Positions 51,748 through 64,000 of a stretch of 64,000 bases of DNA are shown here, piece by piece. This stretch comes from Eucalyptus grandis. Taxonomy: Eukaryota > Streptophyta > Magnoliopsida > Myrtales > Myrtaceae. Position 1 is the first letter of the stretch. The number at the start of each line of letters is the position of its first letter. The translations under genes and the position numbers were made by a program. A model generated the notes under the pieces. It made no database searches, was not told where the DNA came from, and saw nothing but the letters and a program-made list of their open reading frames with translations. The stretch spans positions 74,162,115-74,226,114 of the forward strand of contig NC_052619.1 of NCBI RefSeq assembly GCF_016545825.1, written 5' to 3'.

Positions 51748-54560
51748 GTAAACTTTCTCATAGCTGCTCATGATAGTTTTTTTCTGTACTATATGTAAAT
51801 GAATAGTTGGTGGAAGGATCTCTCTGGTCATCCACCTTTTTTCTATGTTTCTCTGTGCATGCTAGTAGTTCATCTCACAAAATGGTAGCGTTGGATGGAA
51901 TATCTAGATGAATTTGAACTATGAAGTTTTGTTTAACAAATCAGTTTGGCCATGAGAGCCACATGTTGTTAAGTGCTGCGCAAATAATATGACATACTTT
52001 TTCATGTAATTGACAATGGTTCTGATTTGACAGATGGAATTTTTATTTAAATTCATCTAACAAGTACAGAAATGAAAGATATTAAAGCATTGATTGAGGT
52101 CTTATGTAAGGTATATATCTAATGGGAAGTAAGCTTTTGTGGAGTTACATAGGGTTAACGTTTGGGGTGGTCTTTATCTATGAGTCATTCCACATAGCCT
52201 CTCCAATCTCATGTGAGATTTGGAGTGTCGCATATTTCATACCAGTTCGTCTACTGCAGGTCAATATTTATACCATCAAACGTGCCCATAAGCATAGCAC
52301 AATATAGCCACTGCATGAAAATTACAAGAGAGAGGAACCAAGTGTCAAGTTTTCTGTCTCGCTTACACTAAAACAGGGGACATCTTAGGACAGTTTGGTT
52401 TTTGCACAGCTATCCAAATAGATGAGTAGACTTAGCTCACTTCAGGCTGTTGGTCTTTTTTTTTCTTTCTTTCTTTTTTTTTTTTTTTTTTTGGGGGGGG
52501 GGTGTGTGTTCAACTGGAACTCATTTAAAAGTGCAATTAAAAACTATTATCTGGTTTAAGTTCCGAGCCAAATCTCCAAAATGTCAATTATTGATACCTA
52601 AACAGCAGTAACTATGCTAAAAAAATATATAATTAAAAAATACATATCCACCTGAAACACGTTTTGAAATCCGTCCATAAACAAGTAAACAAATAAAAAT
52701 AAAAAAGAATTGAAACTCTTCTAAAAAATTGTTGTCAGCGAATGTTATGTGAGCAATTTTGAAACATACTTCATAATGAATATTCAAAATTTGAGTCATG
52801 GATTATCCATAACACTAAAGAAGGAAAATTGAAAAACATTTCTATGGATCGCTTAACAAATAATGGTATCTCGTGGAGAAAGGGAGAAAACAGTGACAAA
52901 AATTGTAATGCTGATAACCACGATGATGATGGCAATAACCATTGTGTTTTTAGAATTGGCTATAGAATAAGTGATTTTTTCACGTAAAGCATCAGTTCCC
53001 TGGGACATTGTAGTATCTCTCTATCCATGGGAACATTCTTCCATAGTTCCATAATTTAAAAGATCGTTGGTTTAGACTTCGGATTGCATTAAGGATCCAC
53101 ATGTTGCTGGTCGAGCCTAAATGGATGAATGAAAAAGTTCAAGAGCTCTTGCTCTGCCATTCCTCCTGAGGATGAGAGTTATGATGATTTCAAGAGGAGA
53201 TTTAAGTGAACGGAATCTTCATTTCCAATGTCAATGACTGTGTTAGATCTGCAAGTCATGCATGAAGCTATAACACATTGGGACTGAATCCTGACTTTTG
53301 AATGTGATGTCTGAGAAACTGAGTGGGTGAAGAACTTTATAATCACAATGCAATCTGTAGATGGAAGCTCGGAGTTGGAAAAGCTTAAAGAATATCTTCT
53401 CTTTAATTGGGGAATTTCTGAGCTTTGGGTAGACATAGTGAAATTGATGCTTGTTGATCATGGTGCATGTTTGAACATGTCTTTGAGTTTCCTTTCCTTT
53501 GAAGCTTTTCTGTGACAGCTCAAATTCCGTTTTAACTGACTGCCGGTGAATGTGTTCCTAACAAACTATATTACAAGGGGCTTGAAATTGAATATTCTTC
53601 TTGGATGACATTTTTGGAGACATTCAGCTGAATGTCTTTCAATCTTAGTGCTTCAATGTATTTTATGAATAATGACGCTTTATTGGGCTCAAGAGATGAT
53701 CCCAACATGCTAGATGGGCAAAACAAGCATCCATCTGCGATGACATCATATTCAGATTGGAAAAAGAGGGGTCGCAAGGCTACTGGCAATGCCACAGATG
53801 AAGCCACGTTGGAAATAGCTGCTGCCTCGAGAATGAGGGCGAATGCAGGGGGTTGACCAACTATAGCATTTTCATGCTTTGGACCTATTCGAGAATATAA
53901 TTGCCAGAGAACCTTTCATGTTTCTAAAGAGCGAGAGACAGTTGCCCTTGTTGCAGAGGAAGTATAGTTCTTCTCAATGATTGGGCCAAAGATCTTTGGC
54001 TTTTGTTCAGCTAACAGGAGTTGGGTAGAGATACAAGGGAAATTTGGCTTTGTGACCATGACAGCTTCATGGGCGACATTTTCTAGATTGATCCCAATGA
54101 TGTAAAGGATAGGTAGTGATCATCAACGTCCATTTTGAGGAAGGTCCTTTATTGTGATCAAATGCTATTGGGGAAAGTCTGCAGCTTGTTTTATCCAGCG
54201 GTTATATTGTTTGCGCTAGATGTTCTGTACTTCTTCTCGTTGAGGTCACGTTAAGCAGCCAACCATGCTTATTCTGCGGGCATCATGTACATCCCATCGC
54301 TGAGATGACATAGTGCACCATGCCCTTTCAAGTGTTGCCTATGTTCGTGGTGGAGCTGCTTTGCGTGGCCCAGATAAGTGCTCGACAGTACATTTTCCGT
54401 GCTGCCTTACGGGCATAGACTCAATTTAACGTGAGTATACTGCCAATCCACGACTAGAGATCATGAAGATGTAACTGACCCAAAAACAAGGAGGACCTGG
54501 GGAGGGTTAAAGCAAGAAAACATGGATCGTTGCTCTTTCAAGAACTACCGTCTCTGACTT
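51748..54560. other. Intergenic DNA, no recognised gene
   Basis: Contains a T-run/G-run composite at 52457-52510 and AT-rich DNA. A 74-codon open frame at 53632-53856 has a protein-like part (SYSDWKKRGRKATGNATDEA) but no exon context or family I recognise; it may be a gene relic. Confidence 0.5.
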
Positions 54561-54577
54561 GTCACAAGGGCTGCATT

Positions 54578-54584
54578 TATATAA
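54578..54584 (+). promoter_or_regulatory. TATA box of the GDSL esterase gene
   Basis: TATATAA lies 65 bp before the start codon at 54643. With usual spacing, transcription would start at about 54610. Confidence 0.65.
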
Positions 54585-54642
54585 CAATAAAAAAAATTGG
54601 CTTTCACTACTTGCATTGGAAGTGACTCTGTAATATTGAGAG

Positions 54643-56231
54643 ATGGCAAAGCCCTTCTCAATGTTTCCAAGGCTTCTGCTGATGGGTGCTTCTGCGGCGG
54701 TTGTTTTCTCAATTGGTGCTTGTGGGTTTCCACAAGTTCCAGCCTTCTTTGTGTTTGGAGACTCTTTAATCGATGATGGAAACAATAACTACTTGAACTC
54801 ATACGCTAAAGCAAACTTCTTGCCCTATGGTGTCGATTTCGATGGAGGTCCCTCGGGAAGATTCTGCAATGGGAAAACAATCATCGACTTCCTTGGTAGC
54901 GGATCATCTGTCCTTTTATCTCTTCTATCTTCCAATCTTTTTCAGTTAAATCCGTCACGATGCACACATGAGCATCTTATGGCGATTGCCCCTTGTTAAA
55001 AGAAAGATCACAGCACTGATTGATTGATGTTTCAAGGCGACCATGTTCTGCAGGGGAGCTACTGGATCTTCCGTATATACCGGCATATGTGAACACGCTT
55101 GAAGATGCCCAAAGCATTCTAAGAGGGGTAAACTATGCTTCTGCTGCTGCCGGCATTCTAGATGAGTCGGGAAGAGAGCTCGTACACTTCTTTCCCCTAC
55201 TTCTCTGTTTCGTTGCGCTACCCCGTTATTATGTCAATTGAGCAAAAGCTGACGAAGTGAAACGGCTGTTCCCTATGTGTACGTAATAGGGAGATCGATT
55301 CTCGCTGCGCCAACAAGTGGAGAATTTCCGGAGCACATTGAGCCAGCTCAAGAACCAGATGGGAGAGGAGGAGTTGAGGCGGTACTTGGCCAAATCGCTA
55401 GTAATGATGAACCTTGGCAGCAACGACTACCTCAACAATTACCTCATGCCTTCCCTCTATGTCACCAGCTCCCTCTTCAACCCAAATGACTATGCTCAGC
55501 TTCTCATCACCAACTACACTACATACATCGAGGTGATTCATTTAGGATGAAAAAAGTGATCGACCCCTTTCGCATTTCGATGTTCTTGATGAGCAACTAT
55601 TGAAATTTCGGGTTTTTCTTTTCGCAGGCGTTGCACGATCTGGGGCTGAGGAAATTCTTGATTACTGGGATTGGGCCACTGGGCTGCATGCCTAACCAAC
55701 TGGCCACCGGTGCTGATGCATCCGGGAAATGCATATCGTCGGTCAACAACATGGTCGGGCTGTTCAATGTGCGGCTTAGGTCTCTTGTGGACCAACTCAA
55801 CGCCAATGCTCACGGTGAAGGCGCCATTTTTGTGTATGGCAATACTTTCGACGTCTTTTCCGACATCTTGTCCAACGCCAATGCTTACGGTTAGCCTCTT
55901 CCGATATTCTTTGTTCTTTTTCCTAAATCTGTCAGGAACTGGCCACTGTGGATTAGTACTGATTCAGATGAACATAGTATGAAAGGTTGAATTTGATTTG
56001 GCGGTAGGATTCAAGGTGGTGGACAGGGGGTGTTGCGGGTTAGGAAGGAATCAAGGCGAGGTATCATGTCTGCCATTGCAAGTGCCATGCATGAACAGAG
56101 ACGAGTACGTGTTTTGGGACGCGTTCCATCCAACGCAGGCCATGAACAAGATCATTGCCGAGAGAGCATACGCCGGCCCTCCTTCCGTCTGCTACCCAAT
56201 CAATGTCAAGCAGATGGCTTATCATGCCTAA
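54643..56231 (+). CDS. GDSL-type esterase/lipase, secreted
   Basis: SGNH hydrolase of the plant GDSL family, expected in the cell wall or apoplast, acting on ester bonds in lipids, cutin-type substrates or others. Exons 54643-54895, 55054-55181, 55290-55532, 55628-55889 and 56008-56231 join to 369 residues, a normal length. A signal peptide covers about 1-27 ([17 protein letters not shown]). Block I is [13 protein letters not shown] with catalytic Ser41. Block II reads [11 protein letters not shown]. Block III has NLGSNDY. Block V is WDAFHPT with Asp333 and His336. Cysteines in DRGCCGLGR and near the end are typical. In block II the usual ASG is ASA, so one Gly is replaced. The exact substrate cannot be told. 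Confidence 0.94.
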
Positions 56232-56344
56232 ACATCGGTCATGACTGTTGCCAATGGCCAATGTTTGCATGTGATTATGGATGATCTTTTGCTTTTTCTT
56301 ATGGATGTGCGATCCATGTCGCTCGAGGAGCGAAATCCCTTGAT

Positions 56345-57600
56345 ATGGAATAAATAAAGAAGCATTAGGGAATCTAAAATATCTATTTTTGCAATCAAAA
56401 GAAGTTAAGAAATTTACGTCTTGGCTAAGGATGCAAGTACAAGGCGTGGATTCCCTCCGTCCTATCGACATAAAAAAACAAAGCAAGTATGGTTAAACCA
56501 GCCTCACTCCTTCCAAGTAATTTGCATTGCGTACATATTACTTGAAAAGGAAGAAGAATATGTAGTAAGTATATCCATCCAACGATACATGTATAATAAA
56601 AAACCCTAGAGACTCCTCGTTTATTATCGCCTCCATCCTCATATCTTCTTTCCGACTTGTGTCATCGACAATCACCGCCCCCGCAACTCATTGCCGTGGC
56701 GCCCCACACCTCTAGTTATACAATAGGTGCCTTGTCTCTCTCTCTCTCTCGCATACAAGGATTTTCTTGTAGTGAATCTCAAGCTCACTGTTGAAGTCTT
56801 ACGGCCCCAACTTGCCCGCGGGGGCAACGTTGATTCGAAGGTGCGCCACTTTCTGCCTTTGTACCTACCGCTCTCTCTTTTTCCACTGTGATTTCCCATT
56901 TGATTGGGTTGTCGTTTCTACAACCCTCGGAAATTCTCCATCACGGACTGAACAGGGATGAGATCCGGAGTCTTTCACTAAAAGTCTGCCCTACTCTTGA
57001 TAATCGATTTAGTGGAGCCGGGTCGAAATGAATTCACCATCCGATCGCATTAAGTAGTAAACTTCCACGCTAATGATTTCTCGAGTATTCGAATCATGTT
57101 GGGAACGAATTGATGATTTCTTGGATTTCAATTACTAAAGAAATATTTGTTTTTGAGAATTATCGTCGATTGGACATGGGAAGATTAGTACAAGATGAAC
57201 CGTTTTCTTGACGCATACAAAAATAGCCAACTGTGCATAGGCAAGGAACTTCCCAGCGAAGATGAATAGAATATGATAGCTGGTGAGGTGAGGGGGAAGA
57301 GTGGATATTCCTTGAGTGTTAAAGTAAATTCATGTGAGGGGGGGCAATGGGGACGAGTCCTACTTCATGAGCAAGGATTCTCTCCCAACTTCCAACCATA
57401 AAAAAATCTTAGAACCAATCCTTGTTGCCTTCTTTTTGGGCTTGCAGGAGACGATCCTCGTCGTCGTATCAGGACAAGACTCACTACTCAATACACAATA
57501 CTCAAAAGCAAGAGAGAGAGAGAGAGAGAAAAAAAGAAGGAAGGAAAAGGACAAAGGAGGAGGAGGAGGAGTGATGATTTTAGGGTGGAATTAAATAGCG
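56345..57600. other. Intergenic DNA upstream of SGS3, copy A of a duplication
   Basis: From about 56897 on, this DNA matches 61612 onward in order and orientation, with many substitutions and small gaps. It contains a (CT)n tract near 56734 and a (GA)n tract at 57511-57529. No gene is seen. Confidence 0.6.
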
Positions 57601-58282
57601 CATTTGAGGTCCGCTACCCCAGCTTTCTCTCTCTCTGTCAGTCTCAGTCTCAGTCTCAGTCTCCTCTTCTCTCTCAGTCAAGTCTTCTTCTTTACACTGT
57701 GCAGTCTTTCCGATTGTCTCGCCGCCGCTTCCTCTTCCGCCTCCGCCTCCGCCGCCGGTCGTCTCCTCCGCCTTGCTCCATCCTCAGGTACTCTCTCTCT
57801 CTCTCTCTCTCTCTCCGTACGTCCTTGTTGGTTGGTTCTTGGGTTTCCTCGCTGCTCTGTTATCGACATCGGCTCGCGATCGCCTTCGTGCTCGTGCATT
57901 CCGTCGACCCTTTCTCGGTCTTGGGAATGGTCGCGCCTAGGGTTGTTTGTCTTGGAATCGGAGGTGTATTCATCGTTTCTGCCGGGGTTTCTCCCCTATT
58001 GCTTTTTCTCCGATCGTCTCGCCATCTGCGTATCGATCCAAATGTAGACCTTTTTTTTTTTTTTTTTTTTGGGGGGGGTGTCCTCACTTCTGGCCAAAGT
58101 TTTACTTCTTTTATTTTCGCTGTTGTCATGACACGATGAGTTAGAAGGGGGAAAAACTGGAAAAGGGGCTCATCTCTTCCTTTTTGGTTGCGTGGTTTTT
58201 AGATTTAATGTCTTCCTTATTTCGATTCTTCTCTTTTCAGTTCTAACTGAATATGTAATCCAGCTAGGGTTTGCGTACAAAG
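57600..58282 (+). promoter_or_regulatory. 5' leader and leader intron of SGS3
   Basis: A CT-rich leader exon ends at 57787 with donor GTACTCTC, running directly into a (CT)n tract. A run of 22 T followed by G lies in the intron at 58050-58078. The acceptor is probably TCTTTTCAG at about 58241, with the start codon at 58283. Confidence 0.55.
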
Positions 58283-61030
58283 ATGAATTCCAGGAGAGGG
58301 AGCTGGAGTTCTTCTACTTCTGGTAACTATAGTCATCCATCTTCCAAGGGTAAAGAGACATCAGAGGTCGAGCAATTGAGTCGGGGAGTGGGAGAAGTTC
58401 GATTGGATTCTGCACCAGATGATAGTGGTGAATGGGAAGTATATGCTAGGAAGTCGAAAAACAAAGCTGGAAGCAGCTCCAGGAAACCCTGGTCTCATCA
58501 GAATTCTAACTCTGTAGCATGGGGGCAGCAAGATGTAGTTCAGAAGCCGGATGTGGGGACTAATAGTGGATCGCGAAGGGGGGCTGGCAACAATTCCTGG
58601 TTCCCACAAACTGCTGATTCCAGGAGACCAGCTGGTAGAGGAAGCATGAGGTCTCCACAACCTGTGGCGCCACAGCCTATTGTTAGTGCACCTCTTGAGC
58701 ATGGATGGAATTGGCAAGGCAGAGCTGGTTCGGCGCAGGCTAGGTTTCAAGAGGATGATCAATTTAATGATTACTCGTCCTCAACTTATGCTGCTGGTGA
58801 GGACGGTGAGGCAGACAAGGATCGTGATGCTGACGATGATGACGTGGATGACGATGACTCTGATCGGATGTTTGATGATTCTGATGATGATTTGATGAGT
58901 GATGAATTTGATTCCGATGCAAGTCAAAAGAGCCATGGAACGAGGAAGAACAATAGGTGGTTCAAGAGGTTTTTTGAGATATTGGATTCATTGACTGTTG
59001 AGGACATAAATGAACCTGGAAGGCAGTGGCATTGTCCGGCATGTCGTGGGGGTCCTGGTGCTATAGACTGGTATCGAGGTCTGCAGCCTCTGATGGCACA
59101 TGCAAAGACGATTGGAGCGAAAAGGGTTAAGCTGCACCGGGAGCTTGCGGAACTCTTGGATGAGGAGTTGATGAGGAGAGGCACGTCAGTGGTCCCTGCT
59201 GGCGAAGTATTTGGTAAGTGGAAGGGGTTGAAGGTTGAGGAAAAAGATCATGAAATAGTGTGGCCTCCAATGGTTGTCATAATGAACACAATCCTGGAAA
59301 AGGATGAAAATGACAAGGTAAAGCTGTCTTCTCTTGTGATGACATGTCACTTTCTATCTCAAAAATTTAGTCATCAAAGCATAGGCAACTGCATCGTGAT
59401 CTGGTAGAAAATGCGTCATTTATGTTTGGGTAGAGTACAATTGAACTTGACTTTGTCTTCTGTTTCAGTGGATCGGTATGGGAAACCAGGAACTCCTGGA
59501 CTACTTCAACTCATACCAAGCTATAAAAGCTCGCCATGCTTACGGTCCTCAGGGTCATCGTGGCATGAGCATTCTCATCTTTGAGAGCTCTCCGAGGGGC
59601 TTTTTCGAGGCTGACCGTCTGCACAAGCTCTTTAGAGACCAAGGAACGGACAGAAATGCTTGGGATCGCCGAGGTCCCTTATTTCATCCTGGGGGAAAAC
59701 GTCAGCTTTATGGATATCTGGCAAAAAAAGAGGATTTGGACATTTTCAACAGGCATTCACAAGGTCTCTCTCTCTCTCTCTCTCTCTCTGTGCATGTGTG
59801 TGGGGTTGTGTGGTTACTTGTGTGTTTTTTTATATATTGAATCTGTATGGCTTGTGTGTGTTATTATCTTTTTATCTGTTTTGACCCTTCAGTTTCAAAA
59901 TATTTTTGTGGTCAGCTAAATCTAAGCTGAAATTTGAGATGAGATCATACATAAAGACGATAGTCCAAGAAGTTAATCAGATGACAGAGGACAACCAGCA
60001 GCTCAACTGGTTTAAGAACAAGGTTGATAGGGAGCGTATGCACTCAAGAGAACTAGAGAAATCATTTGTCCTTGTGAGTGCAAAGCTGCGGAAGACCTTG
60101 GCGGAGAACCGTATTGTCAGACACAGAACAATGGTGCAACATGAACAGAACAAGGAGGAAGTATGGATTCGTATCTCAGTAACATCAAAGTTCAAGCAAT
60201 CTTTTCCTAGAGCTAAACATCACTTCCATGTGCTTGTGTTTCGTTTGTCATCTCATTTGCAGAAGAAGTCAATTGTCCTGGAGAAAGAAACTTTTCATTT
60301 CAAATTTATTTTTCGAAATTGCAAGAAGCAGTATACTTTTGCCCACTTGCATGCCTTTTACCCCTCTATGTTTGTCATATTGGAAGTTTAAGCCAATCCT
60401 CAGGATTATCACTCTCAGGCTCATGTTTTCGAAAGGCTGAATTTGGTCCATACTATTTGCTCATTGTGTTTGGTGGAATATTTGAATTGTCTTCATAGAA
60501 TGTTAAACCTGTATGATTAAAGAATCCCTGCTTCCCCTTAAATGTTGTATTTTCATGTCCACTTAACTCTTGCAATGTGCTTCCAACAGATGGATTATCA
60601 GGAGCAGTTCTTCAAAGAGCAAATGAAGATCGTCCATGATGAAATAAATGTGAAGGAAGAGGAATTTGAGAGGGAACAGCAGGAGAAGAGGGAGCGAGTG
60701 ATGCAATCAAATGCTAATCCTCTAAGTGCCGAAGAGAAGAAGAGGGGGTACTAAAAGCTCTGCTGTACTGTTTCTATTTCGTTTCGTCCCTCGATAACTA
60801 TGTACTGACTTCAGTTGTGGTTCAGGGTGGATCAACTTGCTGAGTTCATACAGCTCCAAGAAAAGGAAATGGAGGAATTCGTGGCGAGAAGGGAGATGCT
60901 GGAGAAAGAGCATGAACAGAAGCTGGTGGCGATGAAGAAGAGGCATTGGGATGAGGAAGTGGAGTTGGAGAAGGAGTTCAAGACCCAACTCACTCAACTG
61001 ATGGAATCATTCTCTCTTACTGGAGAGTAG
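58283..61030 (+). CDS. SGS3: SGS3, RNA-binding partner of RDR6 in RNA silencing
   Basis: Binds and protects cleaved RNA and works with RDR6 to make double-stranded RNA for trans-acting siRNA and antiviral silencing, in cytoplasmic siRNA bodies. Exons 58283-59317, 59469-59763, 59916-60160, 60590-60747 and 60826-61030 join to 645 residues, near the 625 of Arabidopsis SGS3. The N-terminus is polar and probably disordered (Ser/Gly/Arg-rich, then a strongly acidic Asp stretch at about 180-215). A zf-XS zinc finger starts near 249 (WHCPACRGGPGAIDWYRGL, later His residues). The XS RNA-binding domain covers about 300-430 (FESSPRGFFEADRLHKLF). Long coiled coils fill about 450-640 and support dimerisation. 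The second-intron donor is GTCTCTCT on a microsatellite. The start is the first ATG after the leader acceptor; an upstream TTG is not needed. Confidence 0.96.
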
Positions 61031-61611
61031 ACGAGGCCTTCGACCTTCCTAATGTGTTAGTTAGTTGGGCCAGACTTGCAGTTTATCTAAGACTTGTGCG
61101 GCGTTTAGGTTCATGTTTTTGGGACCGATGACTTTTTACGTTGCGTGTCGCCAAAATCAAAAAAAGGAGTTTTATAAAATCTTCTGCTTTTATCCTAGAA
61201 GTGATGTTTTCAACAATTTACCAACTGCTTTCGAAGTCTTATCAGAAGGCAATGTATTGGATGTTTAAGGCCAATAGAGACCAGGATCGTCAATTAGGAA
61301 AGACGTGCTTTGAGTTTTGTGAATGCGGGAGGATTCAATGCCGTGTTCTGCAAATACAAATTCTCAGAAACATATATAGTTTTATATGCTGGGATAGATA
61401 GTTTAAATTTCAGCAAAGCGGTAATCAGTCCGTCTCTGCCTTGATTTTGTCGGGCTTGCCTGGATGGAGTGTACTAAACTACGTCTGTTCAGTAATATAT
61501 TTTCTGCATTGCTAGGAAACGTGTTGTTGGATTCGTGTCGATTCGGGAGGTTTTTGTGATGGCTCTCTTTCCGTTCTCTGCATTTGCTCATGTCTCTTTC
61601 TCTTTTGTTTC
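61031..61611. other. 3' UTR of SGS3 and short spacer
   Basis: No coding sequence recognised. The match to the upstream duplication begins at about 61612. Confidence 0.5.
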
Positions 61612-63130
61612 TCATTTGATTGGGTGCATCTTTAAAATCCTCGAAACTTCTCCGTCACAGCCGATGCAAACGAGATTCTCAGTCTTTGCTTTTGAGTCCA
61701 TCCTGCTCTTCGATTGAGTCGAGTCGAGTCGGAATGCATTCATCATCTGATCACATTAAGCAGCGAATTTCCGCATTGGAATTGAATTAAGAGTACTCTA
61801 AAATAAGCAAATCTTGTGATTCAGAATTATGTTTGGATTTTTGGATTATGTCGTGAGCAACTAAAATGAGGATATCTTGGATTTCAATGACAAAAAATAT
61901 TTTCTGGAATTATGATTAATTTCATGTAGGATAATATGTACACGATGATCCAATCTCCACGCTTATGCAAGTATCCAATTGAGCATAGGCAAAGAACTTC
62001 CCAAACAAAGGCAATCTCCCGGTATAACTATATACAAATATAAGGAAAATGAGTACATGATTATACCGTCATTTGACAAAATAGATGATGGAATGTATCG
62101 TGAAGTTGAGAGAGGGGACAGTTTCGCAATTTTTTTGTTAACGGTCAGTGGGATTTCCACTATTTTAGGAGGAACAAGATGAGATTTATTTATTTTATTT
62201 TAAAAAATAAATCAAAGTGATAATATTCGAACCATAAGTAATATATGAAGAATCTACTCGCAATTTTTTTTTTAAATAATTGATATTACTATTTGGAAAA
62301 AAAAAAAACATCTGGTGGACATTGTTGTTAAATAAAAGAAATTTAAGAAGAATTGAAAAAGAAAAAGAATAAAATGCGAATGTCTAGTATACTTTGAACT
62401 TTCGATTATTTTAGGATTTTCTAATGGATCGATAGATAACCATGGAGAAACATTCATGTTTACGTATGTGATTAGAAGAAAATAAGATGTATTATAAATT
62501 ATAATGCTGAACTTTAATTGGTATTTGTCAATATATATTTTAGATGTACAATTTTATTTTATTTTTATTATTATTATGTTTGTATTTTGAGGTCCGCAGC
62601 ATGCACAGCAGAGACCAGAGACCAAAGGTCGTCCCCTCCCTCCCTCCCTGCATTCCACGTTGTTATGCCTTGGCACTCTTTCCGAGTCTCTTCCAGTCTC
62701 TCAGTCTTCCGCTCCACTCGCCGGTGCGCCCGCTTCTCCCTCCGTCATCTCCTCCGGCTTGATCCGCCTTCAGGTAACTCTCTCTCTCTCTCTCTCTCTC
62801 GCGGCCTGTGCTTGTTCACGTGCGTTGCCGCCGGCGCTTGTTGCATGCATGCATTGAGGGTTCCTCCATTCGTCGTCCCCACCTCTCTCTCTCTGTACGT
62901 ACTTGTGGGTTCGTGTCGCCGTGCTTTCTTTCTCTTCCCTGGTCTTATCTCCTCGTCTGCTTGGCGTCAACATCGCCTCACGAAGTCGCCTTCGTGCTTT
63001 GCGCCTCTCGACCCTTCTCGCGCTCGGACTGCTCCCTTCTAAGCTTGGTCTCGTCGTTCTCGGAGGTACAGTGGTCGCTCTTGTGCGGGGTTTCTCCTCA
63101 TGTCTACGCATCGATGGAAATGTATAGGGT
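61612..63130 (+). repeat. Second copy (B) of the SGS3 upstream and 5' leader region
   Basis: Collinear anchors, copy A to copy B: CATTTGATTGGG 56897 to 61612; GCATAGGCAA 57235 to 61983; TTTGAGGTCCGC 57603 to 62586; leader donor 57787 to 62773, both followed by a (CT)n tract; ATCGATnnAAATGTA at 58032 to 63110. Copy B therefore carries a promoter, leader exon and donor on the plus strand. No SGS3 coding exon follows before 64000. Confidence 0.75.
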
Positions 63131-64000
63131 TTCCTTGTCGACTCCGATATGCTTTTTGGTTTGTTATATCACTCTCTCTCTCTCTCTCTCTCTCTTGCGT
63201 GCACGTATTTAGTTATTCTGCGCGTGGGTTTCGGAGCTGCTGAGGCAAAAATACGGGCTGTTTTGAGTATGGTTTTGCAGTAAAACTCTGGGAAAAAAGA
63301 GAAGGAAAAAAATGTTGGGCCTTTGGGGGAAACTTTCGAAAGTAACTCTTCTTATTTCCAGTTTGGATGGAGTTTGATTGGGAGGGTTTAGAGAGATTGA
63401 GAACAAGGTGTTTCTTGATGGGTAGGAGGGATTGAGATCAAGGGTTTTAGAGAGAAGGTTTACGGAAGGGATTAGAGTCCCCAAATTTCTTTGTTATTTT
63501 CTGATCATTTGAAATCAGTCCAAATCTGGATCCTGAGGGAGACGGTGTAAATATCCTTTTTCCCTCTCTTACATGTACCACCTTCATTATGTCTTTTCTC
63601 TTTTAGCGAGTAAAACGGACTCTTGCTTATTTATTTCATTTCCTTCCTGTCCTTCTTTTGACACGCCATATTGTCAATCCTATAAGCATGCATCTCTGAT
63701 AAACTTCGTCCAAATATATAAGCAATTTCATATAAGCCACCGTTCGCTTCTTTTGCTGGCAAAAAATTAAACAGTGTGCTTCTTCTCCATTTCGTTTGTT
63801 TTGCTTTTAAAGTATTTTTCCTATAATTTTTTTATTGTAAGGCATGACATGCTTTTTTGACTTGTTTTTATATTGTGCCTTTCTTTTTTTAGAAGATCGT
63901 GTTAAAGTAATGTGTACTTCAATCATTTGAAGTGCACGATCTTCATTGGTTCCCTATACATCACTAAAATTAACCCAGCATTTTGCTGTGATAACATGAA
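63131..64000. other. Probable intron or intergenic DNA downstream of the second SGS3 leader
   Basis: A (CT)n tract lies at 63171-63194. No coding exon is recognised. If a second SGS3 gene exists, this is likely its leader intron. Confidence 0.4.

Noticed and set aside
62780..63194. Regular CT repeats considered as a CRISPR-like or other array
   Set aside because: These are simple microsatellites without spacers, in a plant nuclear genome.

Overview
The window looks like nuclear DNA of a flowering plant, probably a eudicot. The genes have many short exons with GT-AG introns, long AT-rich intergenic DNA, (CT)n-rich 5' leaders and MITE-like elements, and every recognisable product belongs to a plant gene family. 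I cannot name the species. All calls come from reading the sequence and from remembered family features; no database search was run.

Layout. 1-8010: a 5'-cut, decayed and 3'-truncated copy of a SWIB/Plus-3/GYF chromatin-protein gene. 8011-12550: intergenic DNA holding a MITE-like element at 10724-11581. 12677-14821: an AMT2/AMT3-type ammonium transporter with a broken C-terminal tail. 16100-26640: the intact SWIB/Plus-3/GYF gene, highly similar to the left-edge copy in introns as well as exons. 26640-30400: gene-free DNA. 30912-37470: a CLC-c-type anion/proton exchanger. 38939-41762, minus strand: a mid-SUN-domain membrane protein. 43925-45523: an ataxin-10 homologue. 45783-46622: a second inverted-repeat element. 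48623-51747: a DUF1771/SMR-domain protein. 54643-56231: a secreted GDSL esterase/lipase. 58283-61030: SGS3, the RDR6 partner in RNA silencing. About 61612-63130: a second copy of the SGS3 upstream and 5'-leader region, which suggests a tandem SGS3 paralogue past the right edge.

The genes do not form a pathway; this is an ordinary plant gene neighbourhood shaped by local duplication. For every intact gene I assembled the exons by hand. Each gives one open frame with a length divisible by three: 569, 461, 783, 585, 490, 450, 369 and 645 residues in left-to-right order.

The most interesting signals are: a U12-type AT-AC intron kept in both the working and the dead SWIB copy; a nonsense codon plus a frameshift in the ammonium-transporter tail; the duplicated SGS3 leader; recurrent T-run/G-run composites, one flanked by a 14-bp direct repeat; (CT)n tracts sitting directly on several splice donors; and two inverted-repeat elements with similar GC-rich cores but different ends.
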